Notes: a model not told the origin generated them from the sequence alone. A stretch of DNA of 64,000 bases from Corynebacterium ulcerans (GCF_900187135.1 NZ_LT906443.1:124001-188000); one strand, 5' to 3'; shown: positions 28,347 through 38,261, numbered from the stretch's first letter. Numbers and translations are program-made.

Positions 28347-29165
28347 GTGGCGGCATCACGTATCCCGGATAATCAACCAGAAATTACTGGTTTTAGGATT
28401 GTCCTCAACAATTTTGAAGGCCCCTTTGATCTTCTTCTGCAACTGATCAGTGCTAAAAAGATGGATGTGACCGACGTTGCATTATCTAAGGTAACGGATG
28501 AATTTGTTGCATACACTCGCCAACTTGGAGAGTATTCTGAGCTTGATGAGGTAACTGAATTTTTGGTGGTTGCGGCCACGTTATTAGACCTGAAGACCGC
28601 CCGTCTTCTTCCTAGGGGCGAAATGGAGAGCGAAGAAGACCTAGCGCTCTTGGAATCTCGTGATCTTCTTTTTGCGCGATTATTGCAATACCAGGCGTAT
28701 AAACAAGTCGCCGATATTTTTGCGTCGTGGCAGCGGGATGCACGTCGTAGATTTCCACGGGCAGTTGCTATGGAGGAACAATTTGCTAGTTTACTGCCCC
28801 CGGTAGTTCTGGGACATACTCCTGACACTTTTAGCCAGCTTGCGGCAAGTGTTTTTAGGCCTAAACCGCCAGAGACCGTTGCCACGGAGCACATTCATCA
28901 AGTAGCTGTCTCTGTGCCTGAACAAGCAGGAAAAATTCTGGATACGTTGCGTGTAGCAGGTAAAGACGAATGGGTTTCCTTTCTTACTTTGACGCAAGAT
29001 TGCACAGCTTCGATGCACATAGTGGGAAGATTCTTAGCTCTTTTAGAACTTTACAAAGCTCAAGCAGTGAGTGTTGTACAAGAGGAATCTTTAGCTGAAT
29101 TGTCAGTGGCATGGACTGGACTAGAAGTGGACCCTGCGGTAGTTGCGTCAAGCAACTGGGAATAG
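28347..29165 (+). CDS. scpA: Segregation and condensation protein A
   Basis: ScpA is the kleisin that bridges SMC heads. The N-terminus IVLNNFEGPFDLLLQLISAKKMDVTDVAL and the C-terminal winged-helix-like part are diagnostic. The start is GTG 28347, ten bases after the parA stop, with no strong ribosome site. It is normally followed by scpB, but here a 4.4-kb block separates them. Length (272) is normal. Confidence 0.93.
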   Translation: MAASRIPDNQPEITGFRIVLNNFEGPFDLLLQLISAKKMDVTDVALSKVTDEFVAYTRQLGEYSELDEVTEFLVVAATLLDLKTARLLPRGEMESEEDLALLESRDLLFARLLQYQAYKQVADIFASWQRDARRRFPRAVAMEEQFASLLPPVVLGHTPDTFSQLAASVFRPKPPETVATEHIHQVAVSVPEQAGKILDTLRVAGKDEWVSFLTLTQDCTASMHIVGRFLALLELYKAQAVSVVQEESLAELSVAWTGLEVDPAVVASSNWE

Positions 29166-29312
29166 TTATTGAGGAACAAACCAAGTTTTTTTAGCGTGCC
29201 GCTAAAGCTCAAGAGTTACTGCGACGGGGGTAGTAATGGCTAGTTTCTGGCGAACGATTACTATCGGGAAACGAGTATTTGCTTATTAGTGTCGGCGAGA
29301 GGGATAAAACTC

Positions 29313-29918
29313 GTGAGCGTAGTTGTGGTATCTGGATTGGCTACAGGTGTAGGCAAAACCACCGCGACGGCAGCGATCGTTCAGATTCTTCGGGAAAAGG
29401 GGAGAGACGTTGTTCCCGTTAAAGTCGCTCGCTTAGGAACGTCAGTTGCTGGAGCGGATATTGGCACAATCGAAAAGCTCACAGGTATTCGCGGCGAAGA
29501 TTTTTCTTCTGAAGAAGATCCGCTGGCAAAAGTTCGGGAACTTTCAGACACGGGAGTTACCGTGGTGCTTGAAGGTTCTGGCGGGCTTAGCGTTCCGTTA
29601 TTAAACGGTAAAACGATTGCAGATATTGCCGCAGAGTTAAATGCCCCCATGATCGTGGTTTCAGGAATGGCCGCGGGGGCAGTGGGGCTTGCCGTGCAAG
29701 CGGTGGCTTTTGCGCGTGCTTGTGGTGCTCGTGTGGCTGGCCTATTGGGCGGGAAATTGCCTTCGGGAGCTGATCTGCGCACGCGTTTGACTCTTGTGGA
29801 AGTATCCCGTGCAACAGGCGTGCCATTTTTGGGAAGTCTCAACGACGGTGTTGGTTCTTTGGGATCTGAGCAGTTTGCCCAGGCACTTTCAACGATTTTT
29901 CTTCCTAAAGATTGGTAA
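29313..29918 (+). CDS. Shortened dethiobiotin-synthetase-like protein (BioD paralogue)
   Basis: The N-terminal P-loop is SGLATGVGKTTAT and the second part keeps EGSGGLSVPL and a BioD-like C-terminus (GALAGLLGGKLPSG-like, RLTLVEVSRATGVPFLGSL). Compared with the bioD at 32901 it lacks the substrate-binding stretch around YPEPLAPNLAAKRAG and changes PVKPVQTG to PVKVARLG. It is 201 residues against 229. It may have lost or changed substrate. The GTG at 29313 has AGAGGGA upstream; an earlier GTG (29289) is possible. Confidence 0.8.
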   Translation: MSVVVVSGLATGVGKTTATAAIVQILREKGRDVVPVKVARLGTSVAGADIGTIEKLTGIRGEDFSSEEDPLAKVRELSDTGVTVVLEGSGGLSVPLLNGKTIADIAAELNAPMIVVSGMAAGAVGLAVQAVAFARACGARVAGLLGGKLPSGADLRTRLTLVEVSRATGVPFLGSLNDGVGSLGSEQFAQALSTIFLPKDW

Positions 29919-29970
29919 ACACGGAACCATTGAACAAAATGTGCGAGGAAGTTATCGAGCACAATCCCTA

Positions 29971-31467
29971 TTAGGGCGTCACTTTTGAAAGTTTGTGCGC
30001 GGCCACCCACGTGCATAACCCGATGCATATTGCCAAGGATCCACACGCAAAGAAGTAGATCCTCTCGGCGGAGGCAGATTCCGAGTCATAGTAGGCGGAG
30101 ATACTTCCGGCAAGCGCGGTTCCTATGGACATCGTAAGGAAGTACAGCGCGGAAAATTGGGTGCGATAGGAGGTCGGTGCATGCTTTGCTGTGGCTGCCA
30201 TTCCTATAGGACCTGCGAATAACTCGCCTATTGCGGTGATGAGGATGCTCAAAGCAAGTACGAGAAGCGGCGTGGAATTGGGTCCACCGCCCGCAAAGGG
30301 GATGAGTACAAGGAAACCGGAACCTCCGACGATAACGCCGATAGAGATTTTGGTAGCTGCCGTGGGACCTCGGGATCCAAGCTTTGCCCACAGGTAAGCG
30401 AGGGGAATGGAAAGCGTAAGAACGAAGATAGGATTCAGTGACTGCGTCCACGCAGCGGGGAATTCAAAGCCAGCAATCGTGCGATTGAGCCGAACATCGG
30501 AGTACACGGCTAGAACACCATATGTCTGATTCATAATGGCCCAGAAAGCCACCGAAGCACAGAAGATGGGGACGTAATGAAGAATGCTGTGGCGTTCCTG
30601 CCGGGTGGTATGCGGGGAGCGGAACATAGTAACCATAAGGAAAATAGCTGCGGTGATAGTAATGCCGAGAAGAAAATGGGCAAGCGAAGCTGCTGCGAAG
30701 ACCCCCATGGCTATAGCAAGCACCACCACTATGAGGGCCAATATCCCCAAAGACGTGATCGTGAGTGCTGTCCGTCTAGTCACCGGATGCGCTGGAGATT
30801 GCACAGATTGTCGGGATTCTTCACTCATTTCTTCTAGCGCACGGCTTCGTAGAGCCACATATACTCCCATACCGATAATCATGAGGAGAGCCGCAGCTAG
30901 GAAACCCGCGTGGAAGGAGTAGGTAAGTGCTAGCCATCCTGTAAGCAGTGGTCCTGCTACTGCCGCTACTTGAATTCCTAGGTAGAAGAATTGGAATCCG
31001 GTCTCGCGCTGTGCGTCGCTGTGGGAGTCTTGCCTGTAGACAGTCCCAAGAACTGTAATTGCCGCTGTTTTTAAAAATCCTGACCCTAGCGCTATGAGTG
31101 TTAAACCAGTTGCTAGCCCCGGGATGGGGTGGATTAGGGACAGTATTAGGTGTCCGATGACAAGAAGCGATGCTCCTAGGAAAAGGGTTTTTTCTGCGCC
31201 TAGGACTCTGTCACCCACCCATCCTCCTGCAAAGGTGCACAGGTAAACAAGGGCACCGTAGGCCCCGATAAGTGCAGTGGCCTCGGGTTTTGCTAAGCCT
31301 AGTCCGCCGTTACTGGTTGTGTAATACAGGTAGTAACCAAGGATGGCCTGCATGCCATAAAAGCTGAAACGTTCCCAGGCTTCGATGCTGATAATCGAGC
31401 GAACCACGATGGGGTGATGCCAAAAGTCACTTTTATGCACAGTTGAACGTTGTTCAAGATGGGTCAT
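29971..31467 (-). CDS. POT/PTR2-family proton-coupled peptide transporter
   Basis: About 498 residues with 12-14 predicted membrane helices. The segment EAWERFSFYGMQAILGYYLYY and GFQFFYLGIQVAAVAGPLLTG are POT-family signatures (the second is a variant of FYxxINxG). Such proteins import di- and tripeptides; biotin or biotin-precursor import is only a guess from the neighbours. An upstream in-frame start would add 23 hydrophobic residues, but ATG 31467 gives the usual family start. A CATAAT sits seven bases before it on the minus strand. Confidence 0.88.
   Translation of the reverse strand: MTHLEQRSTVHKSDFWHHPIVVRSIISIEAWERFSFYGMQAILGYYLYYTTSNGGLGLAKPEATALIGAYGALVYLCTFAGGWVGDRVLGAEKTLFLGASLLVIGHLILSLIHPIPGLATGLTLIALGSGFLKTAAITVLGTVYRQDSHSDAQRETGFQFFYLGIQVAAVAGPLLTGWLALTYSFHAGFLAAALLMIIGMGVYVALRSRALEEMSEESRQSVQSPAHPVTRRTALTITSLGILALIVVVLAIAMGVFAAASLAHFLLGITITAAIFLMVTMFRSPHTTRQERHSILHYVPIFCASVAFWAIMNQTYGVLAVYSDVRLNRTIAGFEFPAAWTQSLNPIFVLTLSIPLAYLWAKLGSRGPTAATKISIGVIVGGSGFLVLIPFAGGGPNSTPLLVLALSILITAIGELFAGPIGMAATAKHAPTSYRTQFSALYFLTMSIGTALAGSISAYYDSESASAERIYFFACGSLAICIGLCTWVAAHKLSKVTP
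31444..31456. promoter_or_regulatory. BioQ-like palindrome in the first codons of the POT gene
   Basis: TGAAC-GTT-GTTCA is a perfect inverted repeat close to the TGAAC-N3-GTTAC motif known for the corynebacterial biotin repressor BioQ. It lies 11-23 bases inside the POT gene (if ATG 31467 is right) and about 110 bases upstream of bioA. A repressor bound here could block the POT transcript near its start. Action on bioA is less certain. Confidence 0.45.
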
Positions 31468-31566
31468 AATATGCATTATGACGTGTAACGCCCAGAAAAT
31501 GGTGTTAAACGCAAAAAAATTGATTTTTGTTCTCAAACTCTAAATCCAGACGAGAAGCGTGGGACT

Positions 31567-32865
31567 GTGAATCCATTCGAGCAGCAAGTTCACTTTGACC
31601 AAGACCATATTTGGCACCCATATAGTGCGATGCCAGCGCCTATAGCGCCGCAGCTTGTTACGTCCACAGAAGGCGTTTATCTCACGCTAAGCGATGGTTC
31701 TAAGCTTATCGACGCCATGAGCTCCTGGTGGGCAGCAGCTTTTGGGCATGGACACCCAAAGCTCAAGGAAGTGGCGCATCAACAGATTGAGACAATGAGT
31801 CATGTGATGTTTGGCGGGATCACACATTCGCCTGCAATCGATCTCGCTCAGAAGCTGGTAAGCATTACTGATGAGGGGTTAGAAAAGGTCTTCTTTTCAG
31901 ACTCTGGGTCTGTCGCGGTAGAAGTGGCCATGAAGATGGCGTACCAATACCAGCGAGGCATCGGGCATCCAGAACGTCATCGTTTGCTTACGTGGCGGGG
32001 TGGTTACCATGGTGATACCTTCGCAACAATGAGTGTGTGCGATCCCACCGGAGGAATGCACTCAATGTGGGCAGATAGGGTTGCTTCCAATGACTTTGTA
32101 CCAGCTCCGCCAATGCGTGGGGCGTCGAGAAGCAACGTTGAGCAGTATCTGGACACTCTAGAATCTCATGTCAATAGTTCGACAGCTGGGATTATTATTG
32201 AGCCTATAGTGCAGGGCGCTGGAGGGATGCGTTTCCATGATGAGTCCCTGATCCGAGGTATCCGCGATATTTGCGATAGGCACGACCTGGTTTTTATCGC
32301 TGATGAAATAGCTACTGGCTTTGGTCGGACTGGAGAAATATTTGCCACGACGGGTGCGGGTGCTACTCCGGATATTTTGTGTGTTGGCAAGGCCCTGACC
32401 GGAGGATTCATGTCCTTGGCTGCAACGATCACAACAGAGCGGATTGCCGCAGCGATTAACACACCAGGCGGTGGGGGTGCGTTGATGCACGGGCCAACTT
32501 TTATGGCTAATCCTTTGGCTTGTTCAGTTGCTTCCGCCGCCCTTGAACTGGTGATTGAGGGGACATGGCGGAAACGAGTCCCAGAGATTGAGCAAGGGCT
32601 TCTTAAGGGACTCTCGCCACTGAAAGGATCTCCTACCGTTGCCGATGTCCGTGTGCTCGGTGCAATTGGAGTGGTGGAGATGAAAGAACCAGTGGATATG
32701 CGAGTGGCTACGGAAACCGCAGTAGCTGCAGGAGTGTGGTTGAGACCATTCGGGCGTCTGGTCTATACGATGCCTCCGTTTATAGCTACCGATAGACACA
32801 TCGATAGCATCTGCGAGGCCGTCACAGCCGTGGTCAGCGCTGAACAGCGTCGCTTGTGTGCCTAG
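31567..32865 (+). CDS. bioA: Adenosylmethionine-8-amino-7-oxononanoate aminotransferase
   Basis: BioA makes 7,8-diaminononanoate, the third step of biotin synthesis, with SAM as amino donor. The HIWHPYSAM N-terminus, FSDSGSVAVEVAMKMA, FIADEIATGFGRTG and the PLP lysine in CVGKALTGG (Lys275) identify it among class III aminotransferases. Start is GTG 31567 with GAGAAG upstream. It is divergent from the POT gene. bioD follows 35 bases later; bioF and bioB are not in this window. Confidence 0.95.
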   Translation: MNPFEQQVHFDQDHIWHPYSAMPAPIAPQLVTSTEGVYLTLSDGSKLIDAMSSWWAAAFGHGHPKLKEVAHQQIETMSHVMFGGITHSPAIDLAQKLVSITDEGLEKVFFSDSGSVAVEVAMKMAYQYQRGIGHPERHRLLTWRGGYHGDTFATMSVCDPTGGMHSMWADRVASNDFVPAPPMRGASRSNVEQYLDTLESHVNSSTAGIIIEPIVQGAGGMRFHDESLIRGIRDICDRHDLVFIADEIATGFGRTGEIFATTGAGATPDILCVGKALTGGFMSLAATITTERIAAAINTPGGGGALMHGPTFMANPLACSVASAALELVIEGTWRKRVPEIEQGLLKGLSPLKGSPTVADVRVLGAIGVVEMKEPVDMRVATETAVAAGVWLRPFGRLVYTMPPFIATDRHIDSICEAVTAVVSAEQRRLCA

Positions 32866-32900
32866 AAGTACTCGCTTAGTTTTCACAGAATTGGAGTATC

Positions 32901-33590
32901 ATGCCCATCCTAGCTATTACAGGAACAAATACTGATGTCGGAAAAACCATCGCAACTGCGGCTCTCGCCTTGCACGCAGCGACCTTGGGCTTCGAGGTGG
33001 TTCCCGTCAAACCAGTTCAGACCGGTGAACCACTGGGAAGCGGAGACATAGAAACCGTAGAAAAACTGGCCGGTGTGGCTGGAATTGAATTTGTACGTTA
33101 TCCGGAGCCCTTGGCACCTAATCTTGCGGCTAAGCGAGCGGGGATGCACCAACTGGATCTTGATGTGTTGGTGGACAAGATTAGGGATCTCGACGCGCCA
33201 CATCGGCTTGTTCTTGTAGAAGGCGCTGGCGGACTATTGGTCCGACTTGCGGATGAGATCACGCTGGCAGACGTGGCCGTAGCGCTAGGAGCACCCCTTG
33301 TTGTGGTTACGAGTCTTAGCTTGGGGTCGCTCAACATGGCGGAGCTTACTGTTGAAGCAGCTCGACGTCGAGGACTGCATGTTGCTGGACTTATTGGCGG
33401 AAGCTTACCTGCACAACCGGATTTAGCTACTCGACTTAACCTGGATGAGATGAGCGCCGTGACAGGTGTGCCCTTGTGGGCATGTCTTCCAGAAGGTGCA
33501 GGAAGAATGTCTCCCGAAGAGTTTGCCCAGGTTGTCTCCTCACTGGGGTTGCCGGACTTGCGTTCGAGGCTTTCACAACAGAATGTTTAG
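32901..33590 (+). CDS. bioD: Dethiobiotin synthetase
   Basis: BioD closes the ureido ring of dethiobiotin using ATP and CO2. The P-loop GTNTDVGKT (residues 8-16), the PVKPVQTG lysine motif, YPEPLAPNLAAKRAG and VEGAGGLLV are all in place, so this copy looks fully functional. TTGGAG lies before the ATG. It is probably cotranscribed with bioA. Confidence 0.95.
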   Translation: MPILAITGTNTDVGKTIATAALALHAATLGFEVVPVKPVQTGEPLGSGDIETVEKLAGVAGIEFVRYPEPLAPNLAAKRAGMHQLDLDVLVDKIRDLDAPHRLVLVEGAGGLLVRLADEITLADVAVALGAPLVVVTSLSLGSLNMAELTVEAARRRGLHVAGLIGGSLPAQPDLATRLNLDEMSAVTGVPLWACLPEGAGRMSPEEFAQVVSSLGLPDLRSRLSQQNV

Positions 33591-33719
33591 GCAGCTGCAC
33601 ATGCTTGTATGATTTCTCCCGTCGGATTAGCCAGCAGCAGATTAATGTGGTGGAGAGAAAAGAGCAGGTGCGGTACCGGCTTGAGAAAGACATCCACTGG
33701 ATCAACAAAAGAGGCAGAT

Positions 33720-34352
33720 ATGAGCACCGAATATTCGGAAAATACTGGAACAGATGATGCTTTGGCTGCTTCTTTCGCTCATCGAGAGGGTGGATTTGGG
33801 CTAATCCCTCAGCTGCGTTCTCGTATCGAATCAATCCTTTTAGTCGTTGATTCCCCCGTGAGCGTGGAAGCTTTGTCGCGGGCGCTTAACGTTGATTCTG
33901 CGATGGTGCAGGAGACTATTCAAGAGATATCTACGGAATTTCGTCATAGGGGCAGCGGAATGGAATTGCGTGAGTCTGAAGAGGGATGGCGTTTATATTC
34001 TGTTCGAGAAAACGCGGAAGTCGTAGAGAAGTTTTTATTGGATGGAACTCAGTCGCGGCTGTCACGAGCTGCTCTGGAAACGCTGGCGGTCGTAGCTTAT
34101 CGACAACCTGCGACGCGTGCTCAAGTATCGGCAGTGCGAGGCGTTAACGTGGACGGAGTAATGCGGACTCTACAATTACGCGGGCTCATTAGAGAAGTCG
34201 ATATGGGTGGTGATACTGCTGAAACCGGCAACGCTCACCATTATGAGACAACGGAGCTTTTTCTAGAACTTCTAGGTATCGATTCTCTTGACCGTTTACC
34301 AGAATTAGCCCCTCTTCTTCCTGATATGGACAGTATTGATGAGCTTCTTTAG
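33720..34352 (+). CDS. scpB: Segregation and condensation protein B
   Basis: ScpB is the winged-helix partner of ScpA in the SMC complex. The conserved core is LRSRIESILLVVDSPVSVEALSRAL followed by SRAALETLAVVAYRQPATRAQVSAVRGVNVDGVMRTL. The frame is open back to 33609, but GAGG ahead of ATG 33720 and the typical N-terminus MSTEYSENTGTDD set the start, giving 210 residues. It is separated from scpA by the biotin block. Confidence 0.93.
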   Translation: MSTEYSENTGTDDALAASFAHREGGFGLIPQLRSRIESILLVVDSPVSVEALSRALNVDSAMVQETIQEISTEFRHRGSGMELRESEEGWRLYSVRENAEVVEKFLLDGTQSRLSRAALETLAVVAYRQPATRAQVSAVRGVNVDGVMRTLQLRGLIREVDMGGDTAETGNAHHYETTELFLELLGIDSLDRLPELAPLLPDMDSIDELL

Positions 34353-34449
34353 AGCTTCAGGCAACGCCAAGATTAGCTAGTCTCGAGTTATTCGGCTAAG
34401 GTGGCCAGTGCTTTATAACCGCATACAATTTCTAACGATAGGACGTATC

Positions 34450-35529
34450 GTGACACGAACCGCTCGCCGAGATGGCACACCGGATAGAGCCCGTCGGGGC
34501 CGCGAAGACAACCGTGGCAGGCGCGGCGAAAGCCCCAAGCGCACAGAAACAAGCAGCCGAACAAACGGTAATCGCGCTGCACAAGGGGGACGTACCCGAG
34601 GCTCTGAGAGCCCTCGCACCGGGGAAAACACTCGCGACTCTTATGGATTTCGTCGGAATAATAAACCGGTAGAAACCACTAAAAAGGCGCGCCCACAGAA
34701 GCAGAAGAAAGAACGTCCTTCAGAAATGCTTCTGTCCAATGCTCGCCCGGCTAAGCGGCAAAATGTTGAGCACCGTGATACCGGGGTTGCAACCGGAGAA
34801 GGTGTTCGCCTGCAGAAGGTGCTTGCGCAAGCTGGTGTAGCTTCGCGTCGTCATGCAGAAATACTCATTGACTCTGGTCGCGTCGAGGTCAACGGAAAGA
34901 TCGTGTTGACCCAGGGCGTTCGTGTCAACCCTAATGCGGACATTATTAGGGTTGATGGCGTTCGCATCAATGTTAATGAAGACATGCAGTACTTTGTGCT
35001 CAATAAGCCACGTGGTTTGCAATCTACTATGAGCGACGACATGGGACGACCATGCGTTGGCGACATCGTCGGTGAAAGAATCGCTGCTGGTCAGCGCTTA
35101 TTTCATGTGGGTCGCCTTGACGCTGCGACAGAGGGGCTTCTGCTTCTTACCAATGACGGAGAACTAGCCAACCGTCTGATGCATCCCAAGTATGAAGTGG
35201 CCAAAACCTATTTGGCTACCGTGTTAGGTGAGGCCGACAAACGCCTGGTAAAGCAGTTGCGTGATGGCATTGAGCTAGACGACGGCCCTGCAAAGGCTGA
35301 TTTTGTGCAGATTGTGGATACCCACCAGGGCAAGTCTCTTATCCGTATTGAGCTGCATGAAGGCCGGAAGCACATTGTTCGTCGGATGCTAAAGACAGCT
35401 GGTTTCCCGGTAGAGAGGCTCGTACGCACCAAGATCCATACCATTCAGTTAGGTGAACAAACACCAGGTGCAGTGCGGGCACTGAACAGCAGCGAGCTTG
35501 CGAGCCTTTATAAAGCTGTAGGGATGTAA
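34450..35529 (+). CDS. rluB: 23S rRNA pseudouridine synthase RluB-like
   Basis: After a basic, disordered N-terminus of about 115 residues rich in R, G, T and N come an S4 domain (RLQKVLAQAGVASRRHAEILIDSGRVEVNG) and the RsuA/RluB catalytic domain with the active aspartate in VGRLDAATEGLLLLTNDG. In relatives it modifies 23S rRNA near helix 89. GTG 34450 with ATAGGAC (34437-34443) upstream is chosen over TTG/ATG-type starts further up. Substrate site inferred from family. Confidence 0.9.
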   Translation: MTRTARRDGTPDRARRGREDNRGRRGESPKRTETSSRTNGNRAAQGGRTRGSESPRTGENTRDSYGFRRNNKPVETTKKARPQKQKKERPSEMLLSNARPAKRQNVEHRDTGVATGEGVRLQKVLAQAGVASRRHAEILIDSGRVEVNGKIVLTQGVRVNPNADIIRVDGVRINVNEDMQYFVLNKPRGLQSTMSDDMGRPCVGDIVGERIAAGQRLFHVGRLDAATEGLLLLTNDGELANRLMHPKYEVAKTYLATVLGEADKRLVKQLRDGIELDDGPAKADFVQIVDTHQGKSLIRIELHEGRKHIVRRMLKTAGFPVERLVRTKIHTIQLGEQTPGAVRALNSSELASLYKAVGM

Positions 35530-35535
35530 AACTTG

Positions 35536-36255
35536 ATGGATAAACAGCTCTCTAATATGCCGGGGAACGGGCTGATCGTTGCTATCGACGGTCCATCCGG
35601 CGCTGGAAAATCAACGGTCTGCCGTGCGATTGCGGCTAGGCTCGGAGCCCAGTATTTAGATACTGGTGCTATGTATCGCGTGGCCACGCTGCATGTTCTG
35701 CGGCAGAATATTGACCCTAATGATCATGAGGCAGTGGCGAAAGCGACTGAAAAACTTCCTTTGACGATCAACGATGACCCTGCTTCCCACAGCGTCATGC
35801 TTGATGGAGAAGATGTTGCTTCGGAAATTCGTAGTGCTGAGGTTACACAGAATGTTTCTGCTGTTTCAGCCAATACTGCGGTCCGTACTAATTTGGTTGC
35901 GCTGCAGCGTCGTTTAGCTTCTACTGCACGACGCTGCATCCTTGATGGGCGCGATATCGGTACAAATGTTTTAGTGGATGCACCGGTAAAGATTTTCCTT
36001 ACTGCTTCTCCAGAAGTGCGAGCTACTCGGCGCTTTGAACAGGATCGGGCCGCTGGCCGTGAAGTCATTTTTGAAGATGTTTTAAAAGACGTAAAAAAAC
36101 GGGATTATATTGATTCAACCCGCGCCGTCGATCCACTCCGACCTGCCACCGACGCAGTGATCGTAGACTCTTCTGAACTTTCCCTTGAGCAAGTGATCGA
36201 AACATTAGTCACTCTCATCGAACGCTCTTCTGAAAGGAATACCAATGAGCGATAA
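35536..36255 (+). CDS. cmk: Cytidylate kinase
   Basis: Cmk phosphorylates CMP and dCMP. The P-loop [27 protein letters not shown] and the lid/specificity segments [10 protein letters not shown] and [11 protein letters not shown] are diagnostic. Length is 239 from ATG 35536; a TTG directly before it (35533) would add one residue. Its end overlaps der by 11 bases. Confidence 0.95.
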   Translation: MDKQLSNMPGNGLIVAIDGPSGAGKSTVCRAIAARLGAQYLDTGAMYRVATLHVLRQNIDPNDHEAVAKATEKLPLTINDDPASHSVMLDGEDVASEIRSAEVTQNVSAVSANTAVRTNLVALQRRLASTARRCILDGRDIGTNVLVDAPVKIFLTASPEVRATRRFEQDRAAGREVIFEDVLKDVKKRDYIDSTRAVDPLRPATDAVIVDSSELSLEQVIETLVTLIERSSERNTNER

Positions 36256-37867
36256 ACGCATTTCTCAAGAAGAAAATAATGAGACAACGTTTGTTTATCA
36301 CACTCCACATGGAGAGATGGATGCGGCTGAGGTTTTCACTGAAGAAGACGTAGTGGTCCCGGGTGGCGGCTACGCAGCCTCTGATTTTGATCACAACGAT
36401 TACAACTTTGAGTTCTCAAAGGATGAATCGGGAAACTTTGTTTTTGATGAATCGGAGTTTGCTGAGCCTGATTTTGGAGAAGACTACGACGAGGAAGACT
36501 GGGAAGAGCTCGAGCGGAGCTTTGGCATTGATGCCGAAGGCGTTACTCGCGAGAACCTCTGCACCGTCGCCATTGTCGGACGTCCGAATGTAGGAAAATC
36601 TTCTCTGGTTAATCGCTTCTTGGGGCGTCGAGAAGCAGTCGTTGAGGATTTCCCAGGGGTTACCCGAGACCGAGTTTCCTACCTAGCGGACTGGGGCGGT
36701 CAGCGATTCTGGGTTCAAGATACCGGCGGGTGGGATCCTAACGTAAAAGGCATCCATGGAGCGATTGCTCGACAGGCAGAAGTAGCCATGGCGACGGCTG
36801 ACGTTATTATCATGGTGGTAGACACCAAGGTCGGCATCACAGAAACTGACTCTGTAATGGCTCGTAAACTGCAGCGCGCTGAGGTTCCGGTCATACTTGT
36901 GGCCAATAAGTTCGATTCTGATAGCCAGTATGCGGATATGGCAGAGTTCTACGCTTTGGGGCTAGGGGATCCGTGGCCAGTGTCCGCGCAACATGGTCGT
37001 GGTGGTGCTGATGTTCTGGAACAAGTGCTGGCTGCGTTCCCAGAAGAGCCGAGGTCGGCTTCGATTGTGGAGGGACCACGCCGTGTCGCTTTGGTCGGTA
37101 AACCAAACGTTGGTAAGTCTTCGCTGCTGAACAAGATCTCTGGTGAAGACCGTTCGGTTGTAGATAATGCCTCTGGAACCACTGTTGATCCCGTTGACTC
37201 GCTGGTACAGCTGGACCAGAAGCTATGGAAGTTTATTGATACTGCTGGTCTCCGCAAAAAAGTTAAGAATGCTCAGGGTCATGAATATTATGCGTCGTTG
37301 CGCACACGTGGCGTCATTGATGCTGCAGAGGTCTGCGTATTCATGATCGACTCCTCGGAGCCGGTATCAGAGCAGGATCAGCGGGTTTTGGCGATGATTC
37401 TTGAATCTGGCAAAGCTTTAGTGCTGGTCTTTAATAAATGGGATTTGATGGACGAGGATCGTCGGTGGGAGTTGGATCGAGAAATCGATCAGCAGTTGGC
37501 TCATATCCCATGGGTCAAGCGCGTTAATATTTCGGCAAAAACTGGTCGTGCTTTGCAAAAGCTAGAGCCGTATATGCTCGAGGCTCTAGAAAACTGGGAT
37601 AAACGCGTAAGTACCGGTCAGCTCAACACCTGGTTGCGTGCGACTATTGCACAGAATCCTCCGCCAATGAAGGGCGGTCGAGTCCCACGCGTCTTGTTTG
37701 CTACCCAGGCGACTACTCAGCCTCCGACGATTGTGCTGTTTACAACCGGATTCTTGGACGCCGGTTATCGCCGTTATCTGGAACGCAAATTCCGAGAGTC
37801 ATTTGGATTTGAAGGAACTCCGGTAAAAATTGCTGTGAGGGTGCGCGAGAGGCGATCCCAAAAATAA
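36245..37867 (+). CDS. der: Ribosome-assembly GTPase Der (EngA)
   Basis: Two GTPase domains in tandem are visible, with P-loops GRPNVGKSS (near residue 117) and GKPNVGKSS (near 284), each with NKxD (ANKFD and FNKWD), followed by the KH-like C-terminal domain. Der acts in 50S assembly. At 540 residues it is longer than the usual ~440-490 because of an acidic N-terminal extension of about 100 residues (rich in E, D, F). GAAAGGAATACC precedes the ATG. Confidence 0.95.
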   Translation: MSDKRISQEENNETTFVYHTPHGEMDAAEVFTEEDVVVPGGGYAASDFDHNDYNFEFSKDESGNFVFDESEFAEPDFGEDYDEEDWEELERSFGIDAEGVTRENLCTVAIVGRPNVGKSSLVNRFLGRREAVVEDFPGVTRDRVSYLADWGGQRFWVQDTGGWDPNVKGIHGAIARQAEVAMATADVIIMVVDTKVGITETDSVMARKLQRAEVPVILVANKFDSDSQYADMAEFYALGLGDPWPVSAQHGRGGADVLEQVLAAFPEEPRSASIVEGPRRVALVGKPNVGKSSLLNKISGEDRSVVDNASGTTVDPVDSLVQLDQKLWKFIDTAGLRKKVKNAQGHEYYASLRTRGVIDAAEVCVFMIDSSEPVSEQDQRVLAMILESGKALVLVFNKWDLMDEDRRWELDREIDQQLAHIPWVKRVNISAKTGRALQKLEPYMLEALENWDKRVSTGQLNTWLRATIAQNPPPMKGGRVPRVLFATQATTQPPTIVLFTTGFLDAGYRRYLERKFRESFGFEGTPVKIAVRVRERRSQK

Positions 37868-38261
37868 TACTGCTGTAGTTCAGATATGAGACTATATTCT
37901 CCTGGCGAGATATAGCCTCATATTTTTTGCTTTACACAATAATTGAATACCTCAAGGCGGGGGTAGTGGTCATGAGTTAAGTGAATAATTTGCATAATTC
38001 TGATTGGTGAAAATTGCATACCGTGCTGTTTGCCTTTGGAAAATATGACTTTTTGTGGATATTTTGGCGGGTCCTTGCAGTGTTTTTTTATTGTCGCAGT
38101 TGGATTGCTAGGTGCGGCATTGCAAAATTGAAAGACAGTGAAATATGTCTCTATCTATTGGTTTTGTGACGTATTCTGATGCGTTTTAAGCTGTGATCGA
38201 CAACGACTGAGACTCTCCTTGGGAGACAAAACTAGTCTGTTCTTCGCTGAAAGGAGCATCC
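37868..38261. other. Intergenic region between der and the Dcu-type transporter
   Basis: No gene is supported. The first ~60 bases hold the der terminator. The rest is AT-rich with several TTTGTGA/TGTGA words (38163-38168 and near 38193), which are half-sites resembling GlxR/CRP targets; a complete palindrome is not seen. The promoter of the transporter gene must lie here. Confidence 0.5.
37887..37928 (+). terminator. Terminator after der
   Basis: TGAGACTATAT (37887-37897) pairs with ATATAGCCTCA (37910-37920) with one mismatch, followed by TATTTTTTGC. A standard intrinsic terminator. Confidence 0.8.

Noticed and set aside
38101..38261. A GlxR/CRP site before the Dcu-type gene
   Set aside because: Only TGTGA half-sites are seen, with no proper second half at the right spacing.
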